A DNA stretch of 64,000 nucleotides from Tritrichomonas musculus (GCA_039105265.1 JAPFFF010000013.1:1488001-1552000); one strand, 5' to 3'. Positions 22,845 to 34,319 are shown, numbered from the stretch's first letter. Numbers and translations: made by a program. The notes: generated from the sequence alone by a model not told the origin.

Positions 22845-23085
22845 AGGTGACAAGAATAAAGCATTGTTTGTTTGTTGATTTGAATTAATTGATGCAATTT
22901 CATCATTATTTTTAACAGGAACAAAATCATCACGATAACCATCTGATTCAAATACAATTGTTTCATTATCTGATTAATAATTTTCAATTGTTGACTCAGT
23001 TAAAGATGGCTTTTGAGTTTTTCAGTTGGAGGATTTATTTGTTCAGGTGAAAATGAAGCTGTTGCAGTATCAGGAGGCGCATTTT
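22845..23085 (-). pseudogene. Low-complexity coding relic
   Basis: Read leftward, two frames give NAPPDTATASFSPEQINPPT and then VFESDGYRDDFVPVKNNDE. Both are acidic and Pro/Ser-rich, like a disordered tail. One frame change and a stop separate them. No domain recognised. Confidence 0.35.
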
Positions 23086-23164
23086 TGAACTAATTAATTA
23101 ATAAAATTATTTGAATGATTTCATAGAAAAAGTTAATTTTGACAATTCAGAAAATCGGAGCGAG

Positions 23165-24235
23165 ATGGCTGCTGAGCAAATTTTGGAAGAATTAAAAGTA
23201 CTTCAAAGCAATATATTAAGTTTTATAGATTATGAAGAAACATATGATGACGAAAAATTTCAATATTTACAGGAAATATTTGATGATCAAAAAATTAAAA
23301 GCGATGATAAAAAGCTCAAGCTTTTATTACATCTACTTTTAAAAATATCCAACAATCACCATCGAGGAGTACAGTTTTTCAGTAAAATCGAAAAAATTCT
23401 TCATTTTTTTAAATACGAAATTACAAAATTTTTAACCAATTCCCAAATTTTTGACATTTTCAAAAGTAACAAAAGGCTTCTTCTTTTTTTAATTGAAGAA
23501 AAAGTTTTTACTCTTGAAAGTAACTTTGTCAAAAAGATGTACTATCGTCCATTTTCGAACTTAAACTATATTGAATATTTTGGGCCAGAAATTTCTAAGA
23601 TTGAGAATCAAGACGATGATGAATTTGATGATGAATTTTTCAGGAAAAGAAAAATTGGTGAAAATGATAATTATATTTGCGAATTAATCAGAGAAGACAA
23701 TATAGATGAATTTATTTCTTTTGTTAACCAAGCTAATTATTCAGTTAACACAATTATCCCACCTTCAATTTTTGAAACAAACCGTTTTTTACTTTTGTCC
23801 AATAATAAAACTAAATTAATTGATTATGCTGCCTTTTATGGATCAATTCATATTTTCCAATATTTGAAAATGAACGGAGCTGATATGAATTCAAATCTCT
23901 GGATTTACGCCGTCCATTCTGGCAGTGCTGAAATGATTCACAGTCTAGAAAATTGTAAAAATATTTATTGCCAATACAATGATTATTATAAAGAAGCAAT
24001 AAAATGTCACAACAATAATATTGCAGATTATATTCAAAATAATTTTTCAATCGATGATTTCAATAGCAAAATCATTATCAATACTCTCAAATGTTACAAT
24101 TTCGAATTTATTCAATGTGAATTCATTTATAAATATTTTAATTATCTCTGTAAATATGATTATTATTACCTGGCTAAATGTATTTTACAAAGAGATGAAT
24201 CGAGAATTGATGTGAACGAAAATATAATTCCATAA
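23165..24235 (+). CDS. DUF3447 ankyrin protein, first open block
   Basis: From the ATG at 23165 (MAAEQILEEL) the 356-residue frame shows the full N-terminal domain of this family: an acidic start, NNHHRGVQFFSKIEKIL, KRKIGENDNYICELI, the IPPSIFETNRF segment, IDYAAFYGSIHIFQYL and HSGSAEMIHSLEN. It stops within an ankyrin strand (RIDVNENI). Such proteins normally continue with several ankyrin repeats for protein binding. Here those repeats follow at 24402-26440 as separate units. Either the gene is spliced by unknown rules or this block is translated alone. No signal peptide or membrane helix. Confidence 0.8.
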   Translation: MAAEQILEELKVLQSNILSFIDYEETYDDEKFQYLQEIFDDQKIKSDDKKLKLLLHLLLKISNNHHRGVQFFSKIEKILHFFKYEITKFLTNSQIFDIFKSNKRLLLFLIEEKVFTLESNFVKKMYYRPFSNLNYIEYFGPEISKIENQDDDEFDDEFFRKRKIGENDNYICELIREDNIDEFISFVNQANYSVNTIIPPSIFETNRFLLLSNNKTKLIDYAAFYGSIHIFQYLKMNGADMNSNLWIYAVHSGSAEMIHSLENCKNIYCQYNDYYKEAIKCHNNNIADYIQNNFSIDDFNSKIIINTLKCYNFEFIQCEFIYKYFNYLCKYDYYYLAKCILQRDESRIDVNENIIP

Positions 24236-24401
24236 ATTAATTTTTTTTTAAATAAAATTCAAAATCATCGATTTCAATTACATTTTATGAAAAATAATTT
24301 TAAATGAAATTCAATAAATTAAAAATTTAAATCGCATTTGATAAAAATCCTTTTTAATGGAATTTATTATTAAATATTTCAATACAGTTTTATTTTATAC
24401 T

Positions 24402-26440
24402 TATTGCTCTCCTCTTTATTATGCTGTAATGATGCAAAATGCAGATATTGTTGAACTTTTGGTGACAAGTAAATGTCTGAATATCAATAAATTAACTATT
24501 TTTATTATTATTTTTAATGCAGTTGTAAATGTGTATTTTTTATTACATTAAAAAAATTAAATATATAAATAAAATTTTAAGACTACAAATTCTTATGCTA
24601 TTCAAAAATCAATCATTTCAATGGAGTTTGCATATTACACTTTTTAATGAAATTCAAAATTATTTTATTTTTAAATTATGTTTTATTAATCATATATTTG
24701 AGTGAAATTTAAATCAAATATCACAAACAGAGTTTTCTTTATTGAATATTTTTATCGCATTATCAAAACAAATATTTAAATGAAATTAAAAAATTATTTT
24801 TAAATACTATTATTTAACTTTTAAATAAATCGGCATTATATCTTGCAGTTGAAAAAGAAAATGTTGAAATTGTTCGTCTTCTATTATCATATGATAAAAT
24901 TAATGTAAATGCTACTAATATTTTGAGCAATCTTTTTTTTAATGAAATTTTCAAAATAATCCTTTTATTAATTCAATTAAAAATATAATATTTCAATTAT
25001 ATTTGACCAAATAATTATTTAAATGGAATTTCAAATCTAAACTCCTAATTCAATTTTATTATAATATTTTCATTTTACTGCTTTGTTTATTGCTGTCTTG
25101 AAAGAAAATGTTGAAATTGTTAAACTTTTATTATCTAATAAGAACATTGATTGTAATACAATTAATATTTTCTATATATTTTTCCATAAAGTTCAAAATA
25201 TTTTTTTTAATTACATTAAATGAAAAATATTTTTCATCATATTCCAAAGTTTTATTTATCAATGAAATTAAATGAAAAATAATTAAATAAAATTCAAATA
25301 TCATGTTTTTAATGATATTAAAATATTAATTTTTTTACCTCATTTTAAATCATAATTTCAAAGGACAGCTTTATACGCTGCTGTTGAAAAAGAAAATGTT
25401 GAAATTGTTAAAATTTTATTGTCAAATGGCAACATAAATGTTAATTTTCTTAATTATAGCATTAAAATTTAATGAATTTAATAATATTTCAATTTTTTTT
25501 TTGATTGCTGTTCCATAAATATATGTTCCAATGATATTTCAAAAAACAAATATTTTTTAATAGAATTCAAAAATATATTATTAAATAGCATTTTAAAAAC
25601 AAAATTAATGCGGTTTAAATCAATAATCATATAAAACAGCGTTATTTAAAGCAATTGAAGAAGAAAATATAGAAATAGTTAAACTTTTACTATCCAATGA
25701 TAAAATTGACTGCAACATTATTAATAACATATCTCCAATCGTAGAAATTCAAAAGTAATTTTTTTTAATTACATTTTCAATTTAACATTTTTATACAGGC
25801 AAATCATATGTTAAATAAATTATTGTTATAAGACAGCTTTGTTTCTTGCAGTTGAAAAAGAAAATGTTGAAATCATCAAACTTTTATTAACAAATGACAA
25901 TCTTGATATTAATATTATCACAGTTTTCATATACAATTTCTACATTGTGAATATGTTTTAAATATATATTGTAATTACGTTGAGAAACAAATAATTCAAT
26001 GAAATTTGAAATATAATGTTTCAATGCAATTCAAAATAATTTTTAATAATATTTTAAAAAAGTAATGTTTTAATCGCATTTAAAATCATACATTTCAATA
26101 TGATTTAAACTAAATAATTTCACCCCATTCAAAATAAAATTCAAAAATTACATTCAAAATTGAATTCTTCAATCAAATTTTTTTTAAAAAAATTTGAATA
26201 GAATTCATTCTCAAATATTTCAATTCCATTCAAAATCATATATTTTAATTACATTCACAAATATTTGTTTTAAATAAAATTCAAAAAAACAATTTTTTTA
26301 AATAGAATTCTAAATTAAATATTTTTATAAGATTATAAATGTAATAATTTAATGAAATTTTAATTATGCTTTCATCAAACACCAATTTATTTAGCTGTTG
26401 AAAAAGTAAATATAGAAATCATCAAGCTTTTATTGTCAAA
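24402..26440 (+). other. Seven single ankyrin repeats separated by A+T-rich spacers
   Basis: Units lie at about 24402-24490, 24829-24920, 25077-25166, 25363-25454, 25633-25725, 25830-25920 and 26372-26440 (the last cut short). Each encodes one open repeat of the form KTALFLAVEKENVEIVKLLL ending DIN or DVN. Spacers of roughly 105-450 bases contain stops in all frames. Every unit begins at the same point of the repeat. The final unit is cut at the junction with the antisense transglutaminase-like gene, so this locus has lost its true 3' end. Confidence 0.75.
25960..26345. repeat. Degenerate 25-bp minisatellite in an ankyrin spacer
   Basis: Loose repeats of AATGAAATTCAAAATCATAT-type units, about 25 bp each, fill the spacer before the last ankyrin unit. 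The same unit occurs in the spacers at 35840-36230 and 36345-36630. Confidence 0.55.
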
Positions 26441-27682
26441 TTTTTCAATGTCCCAAATAAGATCCGACCGTTTAGGAATAACCGCAAAACGTATAATTGC
26501 ATAACCGTTTTTAACCTGTGTTAAAATTCTTGTTGGAGCGATTGGAACAAACTTGCTTTCGTGGAACGAGTTGTAATTTAACTCCGCCGATAGTGAACTT
26601 TTTGTGAGACAATTGACATAATAGGTCAAAATATGAGGTTTATCTAAATATAAATCAACTTTATAGAAACCTTTATCGGGGAAGGCAATGCTGGTCTTGA
26701 ATCTGCAACGTTCAGGATGTTTTGGTAATTGTGATTGCACTATTTGATAGCTCGATATTGAGTCTGCTCGTATTTCATATAATGTATTTTCTTTTAATTG
26801 GTAAATTTTGAATGAGGCAAAGTCTATTGGTCCTGTACAGCTGTATGTTTGTTCGACATAGCCATCTTTGCTCTCAAAATTGACATATGGATTTGATTCT
26901 GTTTTAAGATATCGGCCAAAAGGTTCAACTTTACATGATTTTAGGAAATCAGAATAAGGAAAATTGAAAGTCAATAATTTTTGCGCTTGATCACATGGAT
27001 AATGATCGCATAAAGACTTATAAAGGGGAATTAAAAATAATTTTGGATTATAATCCCACTTGAATTTATGATCATCCATAAGGGATCCAGCTGCCCATGT
27101 CGGTTCTGCAATAAATGGTACTCCATCAATTTCTAGATAAATAGAGGCATGATCAGATTTAACTTCTTTTGGAGGATTTAAATCATCAAAGCCAAAAGCT
27201 TTGGCTAAATTGGAATATTCTTCTATTCTAAATCTGTTTCTATCAATATTTGCTTTATTTGCCATTTCTCTAAAGAATAGTGCATATCCAGCACATACAG
27301 CTTTTTTAGTTTTAAAAACTTCATTTAAACTTGTTTGTTTGTGTTGTCCTGAGAAAAATAATTTTACATCATATTCGATATTTAACGCTTCCCAACTAAA
27401 AATAGCAAAAAGTTTATCGATATCATTTTTAAAAGAATTTACGTAGTCAACCAACGACTTAATTGTTTTAAATTTATGTGTTTTCATATATTCTGATATA
27501 CCTTCTTCATCATATTTCGGAATTTGAGGCTCTTTAAACATTAAAGAATTAGCAAGACAAGAATAACCGAATTCATCGATAAGTTTTTTCGGTACATCCT
27601 TTAAATCTTGTTCTTTTGCTTCAAATTTCGAAACAAGTTGTTTGAAATCATTAATTGAGTTTCCTAATTTTATTGTAGTCAT
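26387..27682 (-). CDS. Transglutaminase-like (KY-type) protein
   Basis: 431 residues. The transglutaminase core is recognisable: Cys130 in KAVCAGYALFF, His178 in SDHASIYLEIDG, and EPTWAAG at 193-199, where Glu stands for the usual catalytic Asp. The region before it (DKLFAIFSWEALNIEYD, about 89-105) is the helix pattern typical of kyphoscoliosis-peptidase-like proteins. The C-terminal half (about 260-410) is beta-rich and unassigned. Members act as peptidases or scaffolds, often cytoskeletal; activity here is uncertain. The last 15 or so codons and the stop lie on the antisense strand of an ankyrin repeat, so the native C-terminus was probably replaced by a recombination junction near 26440. 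The stop overlaps TAAA. Confidence 0.75.
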   Translation of the reverse strand: MTTIKLGNSINDFKQLVSKFEAKEQDLKDVPKKLIDEFGYSCLANSLMFKEPQIPKYDEEGISEYMKTHKFKTIKSLVDYVNSFKNDIDKLFAIFSWEALNIEYDVKLFFSGQHKQTSLNEVFKTKKAVCAGYALFFREMANKANIDRNRFRIEEYSNLAKAFGFDDLNPPKEVKSDHASIYLEIDGVPFIAEPTWAAGSLMDDHKFKWDYNPKLFLIPLYKSLCDHYPCDQAQKLLTFNFPYSDFLKSCKVEPFGRYLKTESNPYVNFESKDGYVEQTYSCTGPIDFASFKIYQLKENTLYEIRADSISSYQIVQSQLPKHPERCRFKTSIAFPDKGFYKVDLYLDKPHILTYYVNCLTKSSLSAELNYNSFHESKFVPIAPTRILTQVKNGYAIIRFAVIPKRSDLIWDIEKFDNKSLMISIFTFSTAK

Positions 27683-27689
27683 ATAAAAT

Positions 27690-28780
27690 TAAAATAATTA
27701 TCAAAAAAACGTCCATAAACGGTTTTATTTGAATTTTTGAAGGATTTCGAATTTGAAAATATTCTTATTTTAACTTTTGATGATTAAACATTGGATTGTT
27801 GAAAAAAAGAATTAAAAAAAAAAAAAAAACGATGGAAAAATGATATTGAAAAATATGTTTTTATTTAAAATATAATTATCTTATTAAATATTTAATTTAT
27901 AATAATTTAAATACATTTTTATATTGTCAAATAATTATTTTATCATAATTATTAATTTATTAACATATTATATCTCATGTGTTACAAAAAATATTATAAA
28001 CAAAAATAATGATCGGAAATTTTCTTAATATAAAAGAATTTTTTTATTTTGAAAATTTCCTCATTAAAAAATGAAAATAAATAAAAATATATATTTATTA
28101 TAAATAATATTTAAATGAAGATGATATAATATAATTATTATACTTGAAAACCTCATGAAAATAAATTTATTCAAAAAAAAGTGAATACAATCTATTCTGT
28201 TAATTTGATAGATTACCGTAATTTTTTGAATTGTCATTCAATTTTAAATAAAAAGAATAAATTGGGCAAATAATTAAATTTATGTGAAAATATCTCCATA
28301 TGCTTGCAATTAAATTGATTTATATATTCTTAATGAATAATTAAAAGTAAATACAAAAATAATTAATTAGGATAAGCATAAAAAAAATTAATTATATTTA
28401 AAGTAACACAAGATCATATAAATATTATATTACGCTTTACGTATTCATAATAATTGATTCTTTCATTATTCAAAAAATCATTAAAAATGTAATAAAAAAG
28501 TAATACAATAATATGAAAAAGAATTTTGATTCTATGAAATGTTGATAATTTGCTATTTCATCATTAAAAAAGAATTTCATATTTATATTTGGCCAATTGA
28601 TATTGTCGTATGATATAAAACAAAATAAACTTATAATGAAATGATTTTGATGACTGCTTAATGTAGACAAACCCAAAAAATAATAAACGGTTTTTAACGT
28701 ACGAAATTTGTCAATTTTTTAGGACATTGGCACTTTTTTGGACTTAAATTACAAATCAAAATAAAAATTAAGATTTTTTT
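27690..28780. other. Intergenic, A+T-rich
   Basis: About 1.1 kb with no recognised gene or repeat, only A/T tracts. It separates two genes that point away from each other, so both promoters should lie here. Confidence 0.5.
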
Positions 28781-28784
28781 GTGA

Positions 28785-29468
28785 ATGGAAAGCCAAGTCA
28801 ATTTTGTATTTGCAATGGTTGCACGTGGGATGACTCCTCTTGCTGAATATCCTCTTGGAGATAGAAATTTCCAAGCATATGCTGAAAGAATGCTTTCAAG
28901 TACTGACCCTAAAACGCCAAATGCATTTGCTGAGCAAAATAATTTCCTAATAGTGACACATTCTGAGCCTGACGGAATGAATTTCCTATTAATTTGCCAA
29001 AACACAATTACAGCAAGTATACGACAAAATTTCCTTAAAGAACTCCAACAAAAATGGAGGCAAAAATGTCCAGGTAGCGCAGAAGGATTTGAACCACACT
29101 CTAAAAATGCCGATTTTGGATCAATTGAAATTCATAAATTATTAGATTTCTACAACAGCCAAAGTTTTGGCAAGATAGCTGCCATTGCGAAAAATTTAGA
29201 TGATGCCAAAGAACAAATGGACATAAATCTAACAATGGCTTATGACCGTGGTGATCAATTAGAAGATATGGATAAAAAGGCAGAAAATATTAAAAAGTTT
29301 GCAGGTGCATTCAAAGATAACGCTGGACAAATAAGGAGGAAACTGTCCTGGCAAAAATGGCGGTTTTATGTTTATGTTGCAATAATATTGATTGTTTTCA
29401 TATTTTTGATTATAGTCATTGCATGTGGTGGCTTCACATTCAAAAAATGTAAAAAAGAAAAGAAATAA
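28785..29468 (+). CDS. Longin-type R-SNARE (VAMP7-like)
   Basis: 227 residues in the canonical order: longin domain (about 1-125, starting VNFVFAMVARGMTPLAEY), SNARE helix (about 130-188) with the zero-layer Arg155 in MAYDRGDQLEDM, a short basic linker with Trp residues, and one C-terminal membrane helix (about 194-217, VYVAIILIVFIFLIIVIA) followed by a short basic end. R-SNAREs pair with Q-SNAREs to fuse endosomal, lysosomal or secretory vesicles; the longin domain controls folding and sorting. Length and all key features match the family, so it should be functional. No TCAYW initiator is visible close to the ATG. Confidence 0.93.
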   Translation: MESQVNFVFAMVARGMTPLAEYPLGDRNFQAYAERMLSSTDPKTPNAFAEQNNFLIVTHSEPDGMNFLLICQNTITASIRQNFLKELQQKWRQKCPGSAEGFEPHSKNADFGSIEIHKLLDFYNSQSFGKIAAIAKNLDDAKEQMDINLTMAYDRGDQLEDMDKKAENIKKFAGAFKDNAGQIRRKLSWQKWRFYVYVAIILIVFIFLIIVIACGGFTFKKCKKEKK

Positions 29469-30043
29469 TCAGCCATCAGAAGAAAAAATAAAGAAATGAA
29501 TTTTTATAAAAATTTTGAGTTTTTTTTTATTATAATTGGAAATTGATAAAGATTTGTGATAAAATGCGTCGATAATGTGTGAAATACGAGTGTTTGAAGA
29601 TAAATAAATCTTAGCTACAAATTTTTGTCACAAATTTGTATTCAAAAACATTGAAGTTGTCATAAATCAGTATTCAAATAGTAATTTAATTTTGAGCTCA
29701 ATTCAACATTATTCTCTTCCTAGCCATTAATTTAACAGAATTCTTTGTGTGAATTGAAAAACGTTTAAATATGATGTCGCCAATCTTAACTATAAAAGAA
29801 AGAATGGCAAAATTATGCATTTTTAAATAATATCACAAATGTTGATCAAAATTTCACATTTTAATATATATATATATATAAAATAAGTGAATCCGGCTTT
29901 AAAAAAGGGTTAAATAAATTTATATTAATTTATAAAATCTGAAAATGATTTAAATAAGATGATTTTTAGTTATCGCTTTCACAATTTCATAATTATTAAC
30001 CAGATCATTTGCAACTTTATCAAGAAGTAAATGAACTTTAGTG
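29469..30043. other. Intergenic between convergent genes
   Basis: A/T-rich with a TA microsatellite near 29865. No coding signal recognised. Confidence 0.5.
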
Positions 30044-31479
30044 TCACCTATATATTATAAATAGTAATATAGCAAGAATGGTGAATGCAATCAGTGCTAT
30101 ACGTAAAAGTAGGCTCAATTTTCCTTTTTTATCAATTTTGTATTGAATTTGATTGCCTTCATCAGAAGATATTTCTCTTTCTTCTTCTTTTGTATTGTAT
30201 TGAATTTTGTACTTTTTAACCATTTCTTCATCATATTTGGCAGTTTTTTCGAAGATTTTTGATGCCCATATGTCCATCCAATTTCCATGTTTACTGGTAC
30301 ATGTGATCAAAAGGAACAAAGTTGAGTCAATTTTCAAAGAGTCATTGGGAACAATCCAGCAATGATAGTTTCTATAACGTTCATTATTTATTTCACCAGC
30401 CAATCTCAAATATAAGAGAATTCTATCATTGTTCACATCAAAACAAAACCCGTAAATAGTGCTCGTCTTATCGATTGAAAAATAAGGTGAAATCATATTT
30501 CTATATAAAAGGAAAACTTTTTCCATATCTGACTTCTGCGTCATATTTTTAATTTTGTTTATAAATGACCGTATGTCGGGTCCATTGAAGAATTCATTTA
30601 TCATTATCATTTCAACTTTATTTTGAGGAACATAGCCAATTGGATTTGAAATGAAAATCTGGAATAAACTTTCGTCATTTCCTTTAAAAAACAACTGAAA
30701 CCAGTTATATGGAACTTGAACAAGAAAAGAATCTGCCCAAATGCAAACAGGAACAAGTAAAGGTTCTTCTGATTGAAGTTCTTTTACTTCAATATCAACC
30801 AATTTATTAGATTCATTAAAATCTTTTTGTGTTTTTGACAATTGCGCAGAATAATAGAAAGATTCAATTGCATCTCGATGCTTTTTGAGTTTTTTCAATG
30901 AATTTCCTAGAAGAATAAATGCTCTTCTATTTTTTTCATCAAGAGATGCATGAAATGAAGCAATTTCAAGCGATTTTAATGGGTTTCTGTTGACTAATGA
31001 TTCGCCAATTAATATATCTTTATTTATTAAAGTCTGATGAGATACTAAGAAAAATGGTAAAACAAAAGCATTATTTCCATTTGGCATTTTTATTTGCTTT
31101 GATTGTTTATTTTTATATGAATCTTTTGAAATAGATTCAAGAAACTGCTTGCTAAAATCTTTTGGTAATTGATTTGTTTTTTTACATTGCATTTCAAATT
31201 TGATTTCAAATCAATTCCACCAATAAGTTTTTGTGTATATGTCATATTTTTTAGTGCTTTTGTTTTTGAATATGATATTTTTGGGACTTTTTCTTCATCT
31301 TTTTTATGTTGATGTACTTTAACTGGTCCAACATTAATGAACTCGTTTGTTTTAATTCCACGCTTTTCCAAAGAATTAAGTATTGTTTCTAGATCAATTT
31401 GCACTTTATTATCATACAAAAATTGAGCCAAACTGACTACTTTTGCAAGGTTGCGTAACCTCTCAAATTCTGGGTACAT
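30044..31479 (-). pseudogene. 3' part of a bacterial-looking mosaic gene, with C-terminal membrane helix
   Basis: Two overlapping frames (31479-31090 and 31192-30044) continue the gene at 31500-33068. The first carries YPEFERLRNLAKVVSLAQFL and QKLIGGIDL; as far as I remember, both strings resemble a family found mainly in bacterial genomes, where GGVDL closes the module. The second has a helical, TPR-like stretch (NRRAFILLGNSLKKLKKHRDAIESFYYSAQL), a long unassigned region and a final membrane helix (LLLRIALIAFTILAILLFII) with a short tail. The frames overlap around 31090-31192, so the gene appears broken there. A membrane-anchored protein is likely for the ancestral form. Confidence 0.55.
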
Positions 31480-31499
31480 TTTTGCAACACTGTCATAAT

Positions 31500-33068
31500 T
31501 TAATGTAAATTCAAATCATCTTTTTCTTCACAGTCACTTAGTCCACTTGGCGACGACAGATCTACAACCATTCTTTTTGAACATGCACGCATTTTTACAT
31601 CCCCAAATTTTAGGCATTGATGAATTTCACCATCTTTCTCGATTGTGTTAATATTGAGAGAAACTTTATCAACTACAATCCACATACGGCTCCATTCTTC
31701 CTTTTTACTATTGCTCAAATTTTTCTCATTTACTTGATTCAACAGGTGATCCATTTCGCAAGTTATGTTTTTGGGTAATTGTACAGTTCCAAATGACATT
31801 TTTTTCAAGTAATAATCAGTGACAAACATTATGTCACCTAATTTTGTATTAGAAAGAGCTTTTGGATAAAAAACTTTTTGCTGGTAAGGACCATCAGGAT
31901 TAAGTGGGTCCCATGGGTCGAGTGAAAAAGAAATTTCAAGGCCATTATAAATAACAGCTAAAGCAACAAGAAGGTCTTCTTCATTGACATCAATTCCTGG
32001 TGGTGAAACTTTAACTTTATCTTGTTTTGAAACAAGAATAATATTTCCATTGTTGTCTAAAAAAATTTTGTCAATTGATTTCACATTGAATTTCATCTTC
32101 GAGCAAACATCTGCAGTTCCAGAAAGGACGATTCCACCTCTTTCTTTTAGACGTTCTTCTATAATCTGATCCATTTTTTCTGTATAATACTGAAGATCAT
32201 TGCCAGGTTCAGAACTTTGTACTTCAAAATACAAATCCCACAAATATTTTTCTCTTTGTAATTTCCTTTTGGCTTCTTGATATTTTATCTCATCTTCTTT
32301 CCATTTTTTCTCAAATTGAATCTTCTTTTTTCTTTCTTGTTCTTCTTCTTGTTTTCTTTCTTTTTCAGCTTCTGTGAAATAACCGTTTATGGTTGAGGCA
32401 ACATAACCACCAAGAACACCACCTAGTAGAGGAGAAGCTGGGCATAATAAACCACCTGCTAAAGCACCAGCGTAACTTGATATTTCATTTTTAATAACAT
32501 CCCTTCTTTCTGATGGAGCTGCGTCGGCAACAGAACATCCAATTGCAGCAATTCCACCTATTAAAAAGGCTTTCCCACTTGCTTTGACTAGACCTTTTCC
32601 AGCTTTTGATAAACCATTTACTTTTTGTAAAGTGCATTTTTTGGCAGGCACTTTTACATCTTTTTCCAAGTCTTTGATTTCTATGTGCTTCCTATTTTCA
32701 CTTGGCTTGTTTTTGCCATATCTGATAATGTGCTCGTCACCATTTGGATCTTTAACATGAATATGCTCGCCATTGTGATGTTCGGGTCATGGCGTTTTAT
32801 GTCCATCGGGATGGTCTTCCCACATACCTGGCTGGCCATCTGGATTTTTCATACCGATATATAATTCTCTACCAGCTTTCTTTTTTTTTAAAAGCATTTG
32901 ATTGAAATTGTCGCCTCTTGATGAAGGATTGAGTTCTGTAGCAGGTATCTTTACTCCACCTTTTGATTCTCGCTTAACATCAGCAATTCTTTTGGCTGCT
33001 GATATTGCTTTTTTCCTTGTTTCAGCATAATACTCAGTCATTGAAATTTCTGAACTTGTTATTGACAT
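31500..33068 (-). pseudogene. 5' part of the same mosaic gene, glycine-zipper membrane segment
   Basis: Starts with ATG at 33068. The frame is interrupted once, near 32790, and then runs open to 31500. The N-terminal 130 residues are polar, with two NPDG/NPNGDEH motifs. Next comes a Gly/Ala-rich hydrophobic hairpin (about 32590-32390, with AGALAGGLLCPASPLLGGVLGGY) like a glycine zipper, a charged coiled coil (EEEQERKKK), and a domain with GGIVLSGTADV and LDPWDPLNPDGP, a pattern I associate with bacterial proteins. Its neighbour at 30044-31479 is the continuation. No function is assigned. Confidence 0.55.
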
Positions 33069-33109
33069 TTCTGAACTTTTATATAATGCACCTTGATGAA
33101 GATTATATT

Positions 33110-33509
33110 ACATACATTAGATTTAAATTATCTAAATATAAAAACATATTAATCGAACAAAAATTGTAAATAGAAAAATTTAAATTTTTCATTAATTATA
33201 ATTTGAGAAGATCCTCTTGTTGCCAGCAATTTCATTTATCTAAATACGTTCAAAAATTAATAATTAATAGATCACAATGACAATGATGATAATGATGGAG
33301 TTGGGGTGATTATCAAAAAAATTAACACAATATATATTGACAGGTCATAATCAGTTTGTTAAGAGTTCATAGTTTTGTTAATAAACCTGAGAATGGCCTT
33401 TACTTAATGCATGATATATTACATTTTAGTGATTAAATACTGAAGTTATAAACTATTGAAAAAACGTGAAATTTGGAATATTTATACTTTGTTAATGAAT
33501 CGAAATAAA
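33110..33509. other. Intergenic, A+T-rich
   Basis: No gene or clear repeat seen. It contains short GATGATAATGATG-type low complexity near 33280. Confidence 0.45.
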
Positions 33510-34319
33510 TTCTTTATATATATTGTTGCCAGCTAATTGCACCTTCTTTTATATGTTTCATTGAAAATCATGATGATATGGAAGAAAGCTATCAGAATTT
33601 GATTCAATTTTTCGACGATTATAAAATTTCAGAAAAAACTGATAAATTAAAAGAGAACTTAAGCATTATTATTTCAAATTCAAAGTATTTCAATCGAAAT
33701 CATGATTTTTGGGAAAAATAATATATTTCTTTTGAGATCAAATTATAAAATTTTGGTCAAATATCTAAATATTTCACATATTTAAGAAGAAAAAGCCATT
33801 TATGTTTATTCAATGAATAAAATTGTGGTTCTTGATCTTCATATTATAAATTTTTTCTCTGATCCTAAGTATATAATTAATAATAATATTCTTTATTTTT
33901 ATTCTGAAATAAACCCAATGTTAAAAAAAAAATAAGATATTGAAGATGCTATTTGTCAGTGAAAAAATAATTTTTTGGAAAAAAAGAAAAATTGGAGAAA
34001 ATGATACATTAGCCTGTATAATCATTCAAATTGACTTAATTGATGAGTTTTTTTTTTTAAATTACTTTATTTACATAGATATTTGCTTTTATTGTCTGTA
34101 TAGCTTATTTCTTTAAAACCCCACAATTATTTCTATAAGACTTTACAATAAAATTATTTAACGATTATTTTAAATTCAAAAATATAAAATGATACTATCT
34201 AACTTAATGTTCATTATTTCCTTATAATGTTTATATTTATTTTTTATTATATAGTAATAAAAAATATATCATAATATTTTAGATTTTTATGGAACCGAAT
34301 CTAGTGCTCACACATATGG
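33510..34319 (+). repeat. Dispersed repeat carrying a decayed DUF3447 gene start (copy 1)
   Basis: Closely similar along about 800 bp to 61730-62532 (roughly nine in ten bases by eye). It encodes, with several breaks, the first ~250 residues of a DUF3447 ankyrin gene: QFFDDYKISEKTDKLKENLS, NRNHDFWEK, later KRKIGENDTLACIIIQID. It ends with GAATCTAGTGCTCACACATAT-like sequence, the same terminus as the transposon at 57237-58740. The left end is not defined by an inverted terminus. Confidence 0.75.

Noticed and set aside
24236-26380. Canonical trichomonad introns
   Set aside because: I looked for GTAYGT starts and ACTAACACACAG-like ends at the spacer borders and found no consistent pair.
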